Source: Solirubrobacter taibaiensis (GTDB lineage Bacteria > Actinomycetota > Thermoleophilia > Solirubrobacterales > Solirubrobacteraceae). From it: DNA of 64,000 nt. How positions within the stretch are numbered: position 1 is the stretch's first letter; every line of letters begins with the position of its first letter. The stretch spans positions 1 through 64,000 of the forward strand of contig JAPDDQ010000033.1 of the NCBI GenBank assembly GCA_027587225.1, in the 5' to 3' direction. Positions 17,537 through 25,952 of this stretch are shown here, piece after piece. Below the pieces are notes generated by a model. That model had not been told where the DNA came from. It saw only the letters and a program-made list of their open reading frames with translations, and ran no database searches. Position numbers and translations under genes: made by a program.

Positions 17537-18541
17537 ATGGAAGGCGTGAGCGCGCCGACCGTCAGTGATTTCGCCTCCGCCCAGCAGGCGCGTGAGGCCA
17601 TGTGGCTGTCGCCGCTCGCCATGCCGTCCTATCCGGCGCGCCGCGTGCGCGAGGAGGCCGACAGTGGCGTGCGGACACCGTTCCAGCGCGACCGCGACCG
17701 GATCGTGCACTCCAAGCCGTTCCGGCGGCTCAAGCACAAGACGCAGGTGTTCGTCTCACCCGAGGGCGACCACTTCCGCACGCGGCTCACGCACACGCTG
17801 GAGGTCACCGGGATCTCGCGCACCGTCGCGCGGGCCTTGCGGCTCAACGAGGACCTGACGGAGGCGATCGGGCTCGGCCACGATGTCGGGCACCCACCGT
17901 TCGGGCACATCGGCGAGGACGTGCTCGACCGGGCCGGCCGCGAGCGCTTCGGCCGCGGGTTCCGGCACAACGAGCACTCGCTGCGGGTGGTCGACGTGCT
18001 CGAAGGGCTGAACCTGACCGAGCCGGTGCGCGACGGCATCCTGCGCCACAGCTCGGGTGCGGGGGAGCCGGCAACGCTCGAGGGCAAGATCGTGCGGCTC
18101 GTGGACCGGATCGCCTACATCAACCACGACATCGACGACGCGCTGCGGGCCGGCGTGCTGCAGGTCGAGGACCTGCCGGTCGACGAGATCGCCATCCTCG
18201 GCCCGACCGGGCCGGCCCGGATCGACACGCTCGTCCACGACCTCGTGGAGCATTCCGAGGCCGCGGGGGACATCGTGCAGGGCGAGCAGGTCGGGCGCGC
18301 GATGTACGCGCTGCGCTCCTTCATGTTCGAGCGCGTGTACCTCGGCCCGGCGCAACGCGAGCAGGCGGCGCGCGTCGAGCGGGTGCTGCGCGGGCTCTTC
18401 GACTGGTACTGCGAGCACCCGGACGAGCTGCCCCCGGGCGAGATGCCGGATCGCGTGATCGACTATCTGGCGGGGATGACCGATCGATTTGCCATCCGCG
18501 ACTGGACGGAGCGCATCGTGCCTCAGGGCCTGGCGCTCTGA
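17537..18541 (+). CDS. dgt: Deoxyguanosinetriphosphate triphosphohydrolase-like protein
   Basis: A 334-residue HD-domain enzyme that releases tripolyphosphate from dNTPs. SKPFRRLKHKTQVF and HFRTRLTHTLEV are the family N-terminal motifs; the metal-binding HD is in GLGHDVGHPPFGH near 115, with a later HNEHS and the final Asp in INHDIDDALRAG. The start is ATG 17537; GTG 17546 is an alternative. Together with dnaG (its stop overlaps the dnaG ATG as TGATG) it forms the common dgt-dnaG pair. Confidence 0.92.
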   Translation: MEGVSAPTVSDFASAQQAREAMWLSPLAMPSYPARRVREEADSGVRTPFQRDRDRIVHSKPFRRLKHKTQVFVSPEGDHFRTRLTHTLEVTGISRTVARALRLNEDLTEAIGLGHDVGHPPFGHIGEDVLDRAGRERFGRGFRHNEHSLRVVDVLEGLNLTEPVRDGILRHSSGAGEPATLEGKIVRLVDRIAYINHDIDDALRAGVLQVEDLPVDEIAILGPTGPARIDTLVHDLVEHSEAAGDIVQGEQVGRAMYALRSFMFERVYLGPAQREQAARVERVLRGLFDWYCEHPDELPPGEMPDRVIDYLAGMTDRFAIRDWTERIVPQGLAL

Positions 18542-21093
18542 TGGCGCGGTACACCGACGATTCGCGCGAGCGAGTCCGCGACGCCGTGGACTTCGCGGAG
18601 CTCGTCGGCGCGCGCACGGAGCTCCGGCGAGCGGGCGCGGCGCGTCTGGAGGGCCTGTGCCCGTTCCACGACGAGCGTTCCCCGTCGTTCGGTATCAACC
18701 CGGTCGAGAAGGTCTACTACTGCTTCGGCTGTGGCGCCGGTGGCGACGTGTTCAAGTTCGTCATGGAGACGGAGAACCTGAACTTCGGGCAGGCGTTGGA
18801 GTCGCTGGCCGAGCGCTATCGGGTGACGTTGGAGCGGGAGGCGGAGGACCCGAAAGACGCTGAGAAGCGGCAGCGCCGGGAGCGGCTGCTCGCGCTCCTG
18901 GAACGGACCGCTGCCTACTACGTACGCGTGCTGTGGGAGTCGCCCGAGGCGGCGGATGCCCGTGCGTACCTCTCGGAGCGGGGTCTCGAGGAGGGCGCGC
19001 TGCGCGCGTACCGCGTGGGGTTCGCGCCGGACACCTGGGATCGCGTGGTGAACGGCTCGCGGCGGGCCGGCTACACCGAGGGCGAGATCGTCGCGGCCGG
19101 GCTGGCCACGCGCTCGCAGCGGGGCTCGATCTTCGATCGCTTCCGTGGACGCATCACGTTCCCGCTGGCCGACGAGCGCGGGCGCGTGCTCGGCTTCGGC
19201 GCGCGGGCGATGAAGCCCGACGACAAGCCCAAGTACCTGAACACGTCCGAGAGCGACCTCTTCCACAAGGGGCGGATCGTCTACGGCGCTGACCTCGCGC
19301 GCGCCGCGGCGGCGCGGGCCGGGCGGGTGGTGCTGGTCGAGGGCTACACGGACGTCATCGCCCTGCATCAGGCCGGCGTGCCCGAGGTCGTCGCGCAGAT
19401 GGGCACGGCGCTGACCGAGCAGCAGGTGGACGCGATCGCCCGGCTGGCCCCGAAGGCCTTGTTCTGCCAGGACCCGGACCGGGCCGGCCAGGAGTCGGTC
19501 GCGAAGGGGATCGCGGCCCTGCGCACGCACAACAAGGCCCGCTCCACGCGTGCGGTCGAGTTCCGGATCGTGCGCCTTCCGGCGGGCCAGGACCCGGCCG
19601 ACGTGGCGCAGACCGCCGGAGGCGAGGCGCTGCGCGGAATGCTCGAGAAGGCGGTGGCGATCGAGCGCTTCGAGGTCGAGCGGGCGTTGGAGCAGCCGGA
19701 CGCGACGACCGACGAGATGCTCGCGACCGTGGCCCCGATCATCGGCTCGTTGGGGGCGACGATCCTGCGGGACGAGTTGGTGGCACTGGTGTCCGATCGG
19801 TTCGGGATGACCCCGAATCTGGTGAACGAGGCGCTCCGTCAACCGTTCACGACCGTGCGGCGGGACGACCTGCGCGGGGGTGGACAGCCCGGCCGTGGGG
19901 GCAACCCGCCGCGCTCGGGCTGGTCGCGGCCACCGCAGCACCAGCAGGGCGCGTCGCAGTACCGGCAAGGTTCGACCGGCCGACCCGTTGCGCCCCACCA
20001 GCAGGCGCTGCCGCACCCGCAGGCTTCGCCGCCGCAGCAGGGACCGGGTGCCCCGGCGCCGGGAGATGGTGCACCTCGAGAAGGTGCGCGCGGCCAGGGT
20101 GATGCGCCGCCGCAGGGCGCCGGGCCCGACCAGGCCGATGCGCCGAACCAGAGCGCGCCGCATCCACACGACACAGCGCAGGCGGGTACGCCGCACCAGC
20201 AGGGCCCCCCGGCTCCGTCCAGCGGGCCGCTCGCCCAGGGTTCACCTGCGCGCGCCGAAACGCCAGGCGCCGCGGCGCAGCCGCCCGACGACTATGACGG
20301 CCCGCCGCCGCCCGATTGGGACGGGTTCTCCGGCGGCGGCGACGAGTTCGACCCCGGCGCGATGGGGCCGCCCTCGGAATGGGAAGCCGCGGGTGATCCC
20401 GGGGCGGCCACGCCCGCTTCGGCCCTTCAGCCGGGCAGTCAGGAGCCTTCGCAGCCGCAGGAGGCTCCTCGACCGGGCTACCACGTGGATCAGGCGCCTC
20501 CGGAGGCGTACCAGCCGCCACCTCAGCAGGACCAGGGCTGGAGTCGTGAGTGGCAGCCGCGTGGCGGTGGTGGCGGTGGCCGCCGCGGCGGCGGCGGCCG
20601 GGGCAACTATCGCGGCGGCGGGCGTGACCGCGATCGCGATCGGTACCGGCGCAACGACGCACCGCCGCCTGACCCGATCGACCCACGTGCCCAGCTGACG
20701 CGGCGCGAGGAGAACGAGCGTGTGTTCCTCGCGTTCTGCATCGCGCTGCCCGAGCACGGGGAGAAGCGACTCGCGGACGTCGACGTGGACGACTACTTCG
20801 CCGCGCCGACTACCCGCCGCGCGGCGGCCTATCTCCGTGGCCGGCTGCGCTCGCCGATGGGCGGCATCCCGTCCGGCGACGACACCCTCGCGCACACCAT
20901 CGCCGCGCTGGTCGTCCAGTCGGGCAGCCTCGACGCGACTCCCGCGAAGCTCGAGCTGGAGGACCTGCAGATGCAACTCAACCGGCTCGACCGGCACATC
21001 CGCCAGGCCCAGAGCTCCGGCGCCCCGGGCGTCCGCGATCTCGCCGCCGAGCGCCAAAGAGTGCTCGACGTCATCCGCCACAAGCTGACCTGA
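18541..21093 (+). CDS. dnaG: DNA primase with long disordered RGG-containing insert
   Basis: Synthesises RNA primers at the replication fork. The 850-residue protein is about 200 longer than typical DnaG. A CHC2 zinc finger (Cys40, His43, Cys61, Cys64) is followed by the RNA polymerase/Toprim core (VVLVEGYTDVIALHQ near 265; DPDRAG near 320). Residues about 440-715 are a low-complexity Gln/Pro/Gly/Ala/His region ending in a Gly-Arg box (GGGGGGRRGGGGRGNYRGGG near 675-700). The helical helicase-binding domain resumes at about 720 (LTRREENERVFLAFCIALP). Extra length lies wholly in this linker. Confidence 0.95.
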   Translation: MARYTDDSRERVRDAVDFAELVGARTELRRAGAARLEGLCPFHDERSPSFGINPVEKVYYCFGCGAGGDVFKFVMETENLNFGQALESLAERYRVTLEREAEDPKDAEKRQRRERLLALLERTAAYYVRVLWESPEAADARAYLSERGLEEGALRAYRVGFAPDTWDRVVNGSRRAGYTEGEIVAAGLATRSQRGSIFDRFRGRITFPLADERGRVLGFGARAMKPDDKPKYLNTSESDLFHKGRIVYGADLARAAAARAGRVVLVEGYTDVIALHQAGVPEVVAQMGTALTEQQVDAIARLAPKALFCQDPDRAGQESVAKGIAALRTHNKARSTRAVEFRIVRLPAGQDPADVAQTAGGEALRGMLEKAVAIERFEVERALEQPDATTDEMLATVAPIIGSLGATILRDELVALVSDRFGMTPNLVNEALRQPFTTVRRDDLRGGGQPGRGGNPPRSGWSRPPQHQQGASQYRQGSTGRPVAPHQQALPHPQASPPQQGPGAPAPGDGAPREGARGQGDAPPQGAGPDQADAPNQSAPHPHDTAQAGTPHQQGPPAPSSGPLAQGSPARAETPGAAAQPPDDYDGPPPPDWDGFSGGGDEFDPGAMGPPSEWEAAGDPGAATPASALQPGSQEPSQPQEAPRPGYHVDQAPPEAYQPPPQQDQGWSREWQPRGGGGGGRRGGGGRGNYRGGGRDRDRDRYRRNDAPPPDPIDPRAQLTRREENERVFLAFCIALPEHGEKRLADVDVDDYFAAPTTRRAAAYLRGRLRSPMGGIPSGDDTLAHTIAALVVQSGSLDATPAKLELEDLQMQLNRLDRHIRQAQSSGAPGVRDLAAERQRVLDVIRHKLT

Positions 21094-21104
21094 TTCCGTC
21101 CGGC

Positions 21105-21124
21105 ATACGAACTAGTGTTCGTAT
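21105..21124. promoter_or_regulatory. LexA-type SOS box
   Basis: A perfect 20-bp palindrome ATACGAAC-TAGT-GTTCGTAT. Its core CGAAC-N4-GTTCG is the LexA operator consensus of Gram-positive bacteria and actinobacteria. It ends four bases before the ATG at 21129, so a bound repressor would block a short-leader or leaderless transcript of the HTH-HNH gene. It follows the dnaG stop by 11 bases. Confidence 0.8.
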
Positions 21125-21128
21125 TTCC

Positions 21129-21818
21129 ATGGACCGCGAATGGCTCGCCGCCCAGCTCGCCGACGGCCGCTCGATCGAGTCGATCGCACGCGAGGCGGGC
21201 AAGTCCGCGTCGACCGTCGGGTACTGGGTCAACAAGCACGGCCTGAGCTCCCGCCACACGGAACGGCACGCTCCACGCGGTGGGATCGCACGCGAGCGAC
21301 TCCAGGCGTTGGTCGAAGAAGGCCTGTCGATTCGTCAGATCGCGCAGCGCTGCAACGTCAGCGCCACCACCGTCCGCCACTGGCTGCAGCGACACGAACT
21401 CAAGACTCAGCCGGCACGGTACGCGCGGCGGGACGAGGATCGACCGGACTCGCTCCTGCGAGACTGCGCACGGCACGGTTGGGGCTCGTTCGTGCGGGTC
21501 GGCGCTGCCGGTCACTACCGCTGCGCTCGTTGCAACACCGAGGCGGTGAGCGATCGTCGCCGACGCGTGAAGGAGATCTTGGTCGCGGAAGCCGGCGGCC
21601 AGTGCGTCACGTGCGGGTTCGATGCGTACGTCGGCGCGCTGCAATTTCACCACCGCGACCCCGCCACGAAAGCCTTCGAGGTCAGTAGGCAGGGAATCAC
21701 GCGCTCGCTGGCCAGACTGCGCTTGGAGGCGCGGAAATGCGTGCTACTGTGCGCGAACTGCCACGCGATGGTCGAGGCCGGGCTGCTTTTGTTGCCAGCC
21801 GGAGCCGAGAGCGGGTAG
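21129..21818 (+). CDS. Tandem helix-turn-helix plus HNH-like nuclease, putative SOS gene
   Basis: A 229-residue protein with two consecutive helix-turn-helix units: residues 10-35 (SIESIAREAGKSASTVGYWV) and 55-88 (SIRQIAQRCNVSATTVRHWL). From about 117 there is a zinc-ribbon-like HNH module with CARCN, CVTCG, FHHRDP and CANCHAM. The HNH core histidines and the four cysteines are present. This could be a sequence-targeted nuclease. It sits directly behind a LexA box and just before a tRNA gene, an arrangement suggesting damage-inducible expression. Target and role are unknown. Confidence 0.75.
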   Translation: MDREWLAAQLADGRSIESIAREAGKSASTVGYWVNKHGLSSRHTERHAPRGGIARERLQALVEEGLSIRQIAQRCNVSATTVRHWLQRHELKTQPARYARRDEDRPDSLLRDCARHGWGSFVRVGAAGHYRCARCNTEAVSDRRRRVKEILVAEAGGQCVTCGFDAYVGALQFHHRDPATKAFEVSRQGITRSLARLRLEARKCVLLCANCHAMVEAGLLLLPAGAESG

Positions 21819-21821
21819 TAC
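21792..21821 (+). promoter_or_regulatory. Possible promoter of tRNA-Asn
   Basis: TTGCCA (21792-21797) and TAGTAC (21816-21821) are separated by 18 bases and end 15 bases before the tRNA. The -10 match is partial. It lies inside the 3' end of the HNH gene. Confidence 0.3.
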
Positions 21822-21836
21822 ATTTGAAGGGCACCT

Positions 21837-21908
<72 letters not shown>

Positions 21909-21913
21909 CTTCA

Positions 21914-21949
21914 CGAGGCCCGCGTCGAGAGACGCGGGCCTCGTTGCTT
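21914..21949 (+). terminator. Rho-independent terminator after tRNA-Asn
   Basis: CGAGGCCCGCGTC, a GAGA tetraloop and GACGCGGGCCTCG form a 13-bp stem followed by TTGCTT. It begins 5 bases after the tRNA. Confidence 0.8.
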
Positions 21950-22175
21950 AAACGCAGGGGCGTCGAGACACCCGACGGACCTGTCGGTAGGCGTTCTCAC
22001 GCCAAGTCTCATCGGTTTCACACCGTTTCTCGGGGAATCCCGCACATCTGTCGGGCCCCCGACGTTAGTTTGCAGCCGTTTACGGCTAAAGAGCCTCCAT
22101 GTCAGGGGGCGGGGCGTCCCTCGCGTGACCAGAGCGCGCGGTGCCCGTCTCGCATCAGGAAGTGGGAGGAAAAAC

Positions 22176-24299
22176 ATGCGGAGGCAGGCCATCGCGGCCA
22201 TGCTGGTGGCGGCGGGATGTGTCGGCATCCCGGCGGCTGCTCACGGGCAGACACCATCACCGACTCCGACGCCCCAACCGGGCGCGGAGAAGTTCGAGAA
22301 GATCACGCTGAACGATTTTCCCGGCGAGCCCATGAACCTTGCGGTGCTGCCGGACGGGCGCGTGCTGCATACGGCGCGCACCGGTGAGATTCGAATCCAC
22401 GACCCGAAGACGGGCGGGAACCTCATCGCGGCGAAGATGGACGTGTACCAGCACGACGAGGAAGGGCTTCAGAGCGTCGCGATCAACCGGAACACGTTCG
22501 CGAAGGACAAGTGGGTCTACGCGTACTACTCGCCGCCGCAGAACACGCCGGCGGACAACCCGGCGACGCCCGGGTTCAACGAGGGTGACGCGCCGGACAA
22601 CGGCACCGCGGCGGACTGGGCGAAGTTCAAGGGCGTGATCCGCCTTTCGCGCTTCAAGCTCAAGGGCGACCGCGTCGACCTGAAGACCGAGCAGAAGATC
22701 ATGGACGTGCCGGTCGACCGTGGCCAGTGCTGCCACGTCGGCGGCAACATCGAGTTCGACGACGAGGGCAACCTGTACCTCTCGACCGGCGATGACTCGA
22801 ACCCGTTCTTCTCCGACGGGTACACGCCGATCGACGCGTCGCCGGGCCGCAACCCGGTGTACGACGCCCGTCGCAGCGCCGGCAACACGAACGACCTGCG
22901 CGGGAAGATCCTGCGCATCAAGCCCAAGACGGACAAGCCCGGGTACACGGTGCCGAAGGGCAACCTGTTCGCGAAAGATCGCGCGAAGACGAAGCCCGAG
23001 ATCTACGCGATGGGCCTGCGCAACCCGTACCGGTTCGGCATCGACCCGGAGTCGGGCGATCTCTACGTCGGCGACTACTCGCCGGACGCCGACAAGGCCG
23101 ACGCGAACCGCGGTCCGGCGGGCCACGGCCGTTGGATCATCATCAAGAAGCCGGCCAACTATGGCTGGCCGTACTGCGCGACGCCCACGCTGGCCTACAA
23201 CGCGTTCAACTTCGCGACCAAGCTCTCCGGTCCGAAGTTCGACTGCAACGCACCGCGCAATGACTCGCCCTACAACACCGGCCTGACGACGCTCCCCAAG
23301 GTCGAGCGGCCAGACCTCTGGTACTCGTACGTCCTCTCGCCGCACTTCCCGGAGCTCGAGGTCGAAGGCCCGGAGGGCAACGGCGGCATCGCTCCGATGG
23401 GCGGCCCGGCCTACGTGCCGATCAAGGGCAACAAGTCACCGTTCCGCTTCCCGAACAGCTACGCCGGCAAGCCGCTGTTCTACGAGTGGACGCGCGACTA
23501 CATCAAGATGATGGAGCTCAACAAGCAGGGTCGCCTGAAGGAGATCGACGGCTTCGCGGGGTTCGTCGACAACCCGATGGACATCGAGTGGGGTCCGGAC
23601 GGCTCGATGTACGTGCTCGAGTACGGCGACGGGTACTTCGCCGAGAACCCGGACGCGCAGCTGTCGAAGATCAACTACGTGCGCGGGAACCGGTCGCCGA
23701 TCGCGAAGGTCTCGGCGAACCCGGCGGGCGGCGCGGCGCCGCTCACGGTCCAGTTCAGCACCGCCGGGACCACCGACCCGGACGGCGACTCGCTCACGTA
23801 CCGTTGGGACTTCGACGGTGACGGCAAGGTCGACAGCCGCGCCCAGCACCCGGCGTTCACCTACACGCGTAACGGCGAGTTCCGCCCCGTGGTGAAGGTG
23901 ACCGACGAGACCAAGCGCACCGCCTCGGCGGACGTGAAGGTGCTCGTCGGCAACCAGGAGCCGGTGGTCGAGCTGGTCACGACCCCGAAGCCGGACGATC
24001 CGCTGGCGCCGTTCCAGTTCGGCCAGACGATCACCTACGAGGTCAAGATCACCGACGATCAGCCGGTGGACTGCTCGAAGGTCACCGTGGCCTACATCCT
24101 CGGCCACGAGCGCCACGGCCACCCGCAGTCCTCGACGGCGGGCTGCACCGGCACGTTCACCGTGCCGCTGGACACGGGCCACGCCGGCGCGGCGAACCTG
24201 AGCGCCATCTTCGGCGCCTCCTACACCGACAGCGCGGGCCTGAACGGCACCGCTGAGGTGCGGTTCACGCCGCCGGCCCCTCCGCACGGCGGTAACTAG
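22176..24299 (+). CDS. Secreted PQQ-dependent sugar dehydrogenase-like protein with PKD domain
   Basis: A 707-residue exported protein. The start is ATG 22176 behind a GGGAGGA site; residues 1-27 are a signal peptide, then a Pro/Thr linker. Residues about 40-480 form a six-bladed propeller of the soluble glucose dehydrogenase (GSDH/HHIP) family: GRVLHTARTGEIRI, LYLSTGDDSN, YAMGLRNPYRFGIDP and NPMDIEWGPDGSMYVLEYG. Residues 500-590 are a PKD domain with DPDGDSLTYRWDFDGDGKVD. The C-terminal 100 residues are strand-rich. It likely oxidises extracellular sugars or binds glycans. The 226 bp after the upstream terminator are moderately AT-rich with short dyads and presumably hold the promoter. Confidence 0.85.
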   Translation: MRRQAIAAMLVAAGCVGIPAAAHGQTPSPTPTPQPGAEKFEKITLNDFPGEPMNLAVLPDGRVLHTARTGEIRIHDPKTGGNLIAAKMDVYQHDEEGLQSVAINRNTFAKDKWVYAYYSPPQNTPADNPATPGFNEGDAPDNGTAADWAKFKGVIRLSRFKLKGDRVDLKTEQKIMDVPVDRGQCCHVGGNIEFDDEGNLYLSTGDDSNPFFSDGYTPIDASPGRNPVYDARRSAGNTNDLRGKILRIKPKTDKPGYTVPKGNLFAKDRAKTKPEIYAMGLRNPYRFGIDPESGDLYVGDYSPDADKADANRGPAGHGRWIIIKKPANYGWPYCATPTLAYNAFNFATKLSGPKFDCNAPRNDSPYNTGLTTLPKVERPDLWYSYVLSPHFPELEVEGPEGNGGIAPMGGPAYVPIKGNKSPFRFPNSYAGKPLFYEWTRDYIKMMELNKQGRLKEIDGFAGFVDNPMDIEWGPDGSMYVLEYGDGYFAENPDAQLSKINYVRGNRSPIAKVSANPAGGAAPLTVQFSTAGTTDPDGDSLTYRWDFDGDGKVDSRAQHPAFTYTRNGEFRPVVKVTDETKRTASADVKVLVGNQEPVVELVTTPKPDDPLAPFQFGQTITYEVKITDDQPVDCSKVTVAYILGHERHGHPQSSTAGCTGTFTVPLDTGHAGAANLSAIFGASYTDSAGLNGTAEVRFTPPAPPHGGN

Positions 24300-25470
24300 C
24301 GGTCTCGACGGTCGCGGCCCAGCGTTCCAGCTGGGTCGCGGCCGTGGCCGGCCCCGGGTGCTCCCGCGCCCAGCGCGCCAAGACACCCGCTCGCTCCCGC
24401 AGCGCACGCGAGCGGAGCGCCCGCCGGACCGCCAACCGCACGCCCCAGGCCGTGCAGAACCGCGGCGCGAGCCGCACGCCGACGCCCGCCCAGTCCACCC
24501 GCGCGGCGTTCTCGGCCATGTCGCCGGCCGCCGGGCAGATCAGCACCGGCACGCCGCACGCGAGTGCCCGCGCGACGGTCCCGTGCCCGCCGTGGCAGAC
24601 CACGAGGTCGCAAAGCGGCATCGTCTCGGCGTAGGACATCCACGGCACGAGCACCGCGTTCGCGGGCGCCTCACGCTCCTCGGAGATCGCGATGACGCGC
24701 ACCGGCTCGTCCGCCAGGCCCTCCAGACAGGCCCGCAAGAGCGAGTGCGAGGGGTCCTGCGACGTCGAGGTCGCCACCAGCACGACCGGCCCGTCACCCG
24801 GCCCCGGCTCAACCCGCGGCCCGCCCGGCTCCCACAGCATCGGCCCGACGATCCGCGTCCACGCCGGCCACTCCCGCGGGTACTCGAGCTGCGGGAACGT
24901 CCCGATCATCGTCAGCGAACGCGAGAGCCCGCTGTGCCCGTACGGCAGCGACGGCAGCCCGAGTTGCGCGCGGCAGTCGTTGTACTCCACGCGCCCTTGC
25001 TCGACGCCCATGGCCACGAGCCGGTGCGTGCGCGCCCACATCGCTCGCCCGACGCCGGTGCGGGGCAGGCGCGCGCCGATCGAGAACGGCGGGAACCCCG
25101 GCGGCAGGTCCGGGAAGACGTGGGGGATGAGCGTCGCGCGCGGCACGCCCTCCAGCTCGGCGGCCAACGCGGGCGCGGCGGTGAGGATGTCCGCCACGGC
25201 GACATCCGGCGCGAATGCCGCCACGAACTCCCGCGTGGTCCGGGCCGCGCGCACCGCCGCCTCGTAGGGCTTCAGCGGCACCTCGCGCGTGGGGAAGACC
25301 TGGTACTCCGGCGCGGCGGCGAACGTCATTCCCGCGGCCTCGGCCGGCTCCCGCCAGCGCTGCCACGTCTCGATCCCTACCTCGTGGCCGCGCGCGACGA
25401 GCTCCTCCCCGAGCGCCAGGACCGGGAACGCGTGGCCCGGGTCCCCGAATGCCCCCAGCAGGACCCTCAA
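24265..25470 (-). CDS. GT1-family glycosyltransferase (MGT/UGT-like)
   Basis: A 401-residue GT-B fold enzyme. The N-terminal Rossmann half starts RVLLGAFGDPGHAFPVLALG; the C-terminal donor site has VVCHGGHGTVARALACGVPV followed by GDMAENAARVDWAGVGVRL, where Met replaces the usual Gln of the GDQ motif. It probably transfers a sugar to a small molecule. The start is TTG 25470, overlapping the GNAT stop as TTGA. The 3' end overlaps the convergent sugar dehydrogenase gene by 35 bp. It is the third gene of an LLM-GNAT-GT operon. Confidence 0.85.
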   Translation of the reverse strand: MRVLLGAFGDPGHAFPVLALGEELVARGHEVGIETWQRWREPAEAAGMTFAAAPEYQVFPTREVPLKPYEAAVRAARTTREFVAAFAPDVAVADILTAAPALAAELEGVPRATLIPHVFPDLPPGFPPFSIGARLPRTGVGRAMWARTHRLVAMGVEQGRVEYNDCRAQLGLPSLPYGHSGLSRSLTMIGTFPQLEYPREWPAWTRIVGPMLWEPGGPRVEPGPGDGPVVLVATSTSQDPSHSLLRACLEGLADEPVRVIAISEEREAPANAVLVPWMSYAETMPLCDLVVCHGGHGTVARALACGVPVLICPAAGDMAENAARVDWAGVGVRLAPRFCTAWGVRLAVRRALRSRALRERAGVLARWAREHPGPATAATQLERWAATVETASYRRAEGPAA

Positions 25471-25952
25471 GGCAAGTCTCGGGCGTACCCGACCATCTGC
25501 AGCCCCATCCACGGATGCCAGTCCGTGCGCCCGTCCCGCGCCCACCCACGGCCGCGGTAGAACGCCTCCGCGGGGGCCCCGTCGGGGGTCCACAGCACCG
25601 CGGATGTGTACTCGCGCACGACCATCTCCGCCTCCGCGCGGTCCATCATTGCCCCCGCGATCCCCTCGCGCCAGCGCGTCGGGTGCGTGAACACGAGCCC
25701 GACGTGCGCTACCGACGGCCCGATCTCCGACGGCCGGAAGGCGACCGTGGCCACGAGCCGCCCGTCCGGGTCGTACGCGCCTTCGATGAACGCGGCCGGC
25801 GCGAAGTACTGATTCGGCCAGCCCGGCAACAACTCGGGCACCACCCAGCCTTTCGGCGTCCATTCCCGGTACGTCGTGTCGCAGACGTGCGCAAGCGCGG
25901 TGAGGTCGGACTCGTCCGCGGCGGTGAGTGGGCGGACGGTGAGGTCCTTCAC
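25467..25952 (-). CDS. GNAT family N-acetyltransferase
   Basis: A 161-residue acetyl-CoA-dependent acyltransferase. VKDLTVRPLTAADESDLTAL is the standard first strand and helix, and VGLVFTHPTRWREGIAGAMM carries the CoA-binding R-x-x-G-x-A motif A. AFYRGRGW near the C-terminus is motif B. GTG 25952 overlaps the upstream oxidoreductase stop; a longer frame would run into that gene. Substrate unknown; context suggests a small-molecule modification operon. Confidence 0.8.
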   Translation of the reverse strand: MKDLTVRPLTAADESDLTALAHVCDTTYREWTPKGWVVPELLPGWPNQYFAPAAFIEGAYDPDGRLVATVAFRPSEIGPSVAHVGLVFTHPTRWREGIAGAMMDRAEAEMVVREYTSAVLWTPDGAPAEAFYRGRGWARDGRTDWHPWMGLQMVGYARDLP

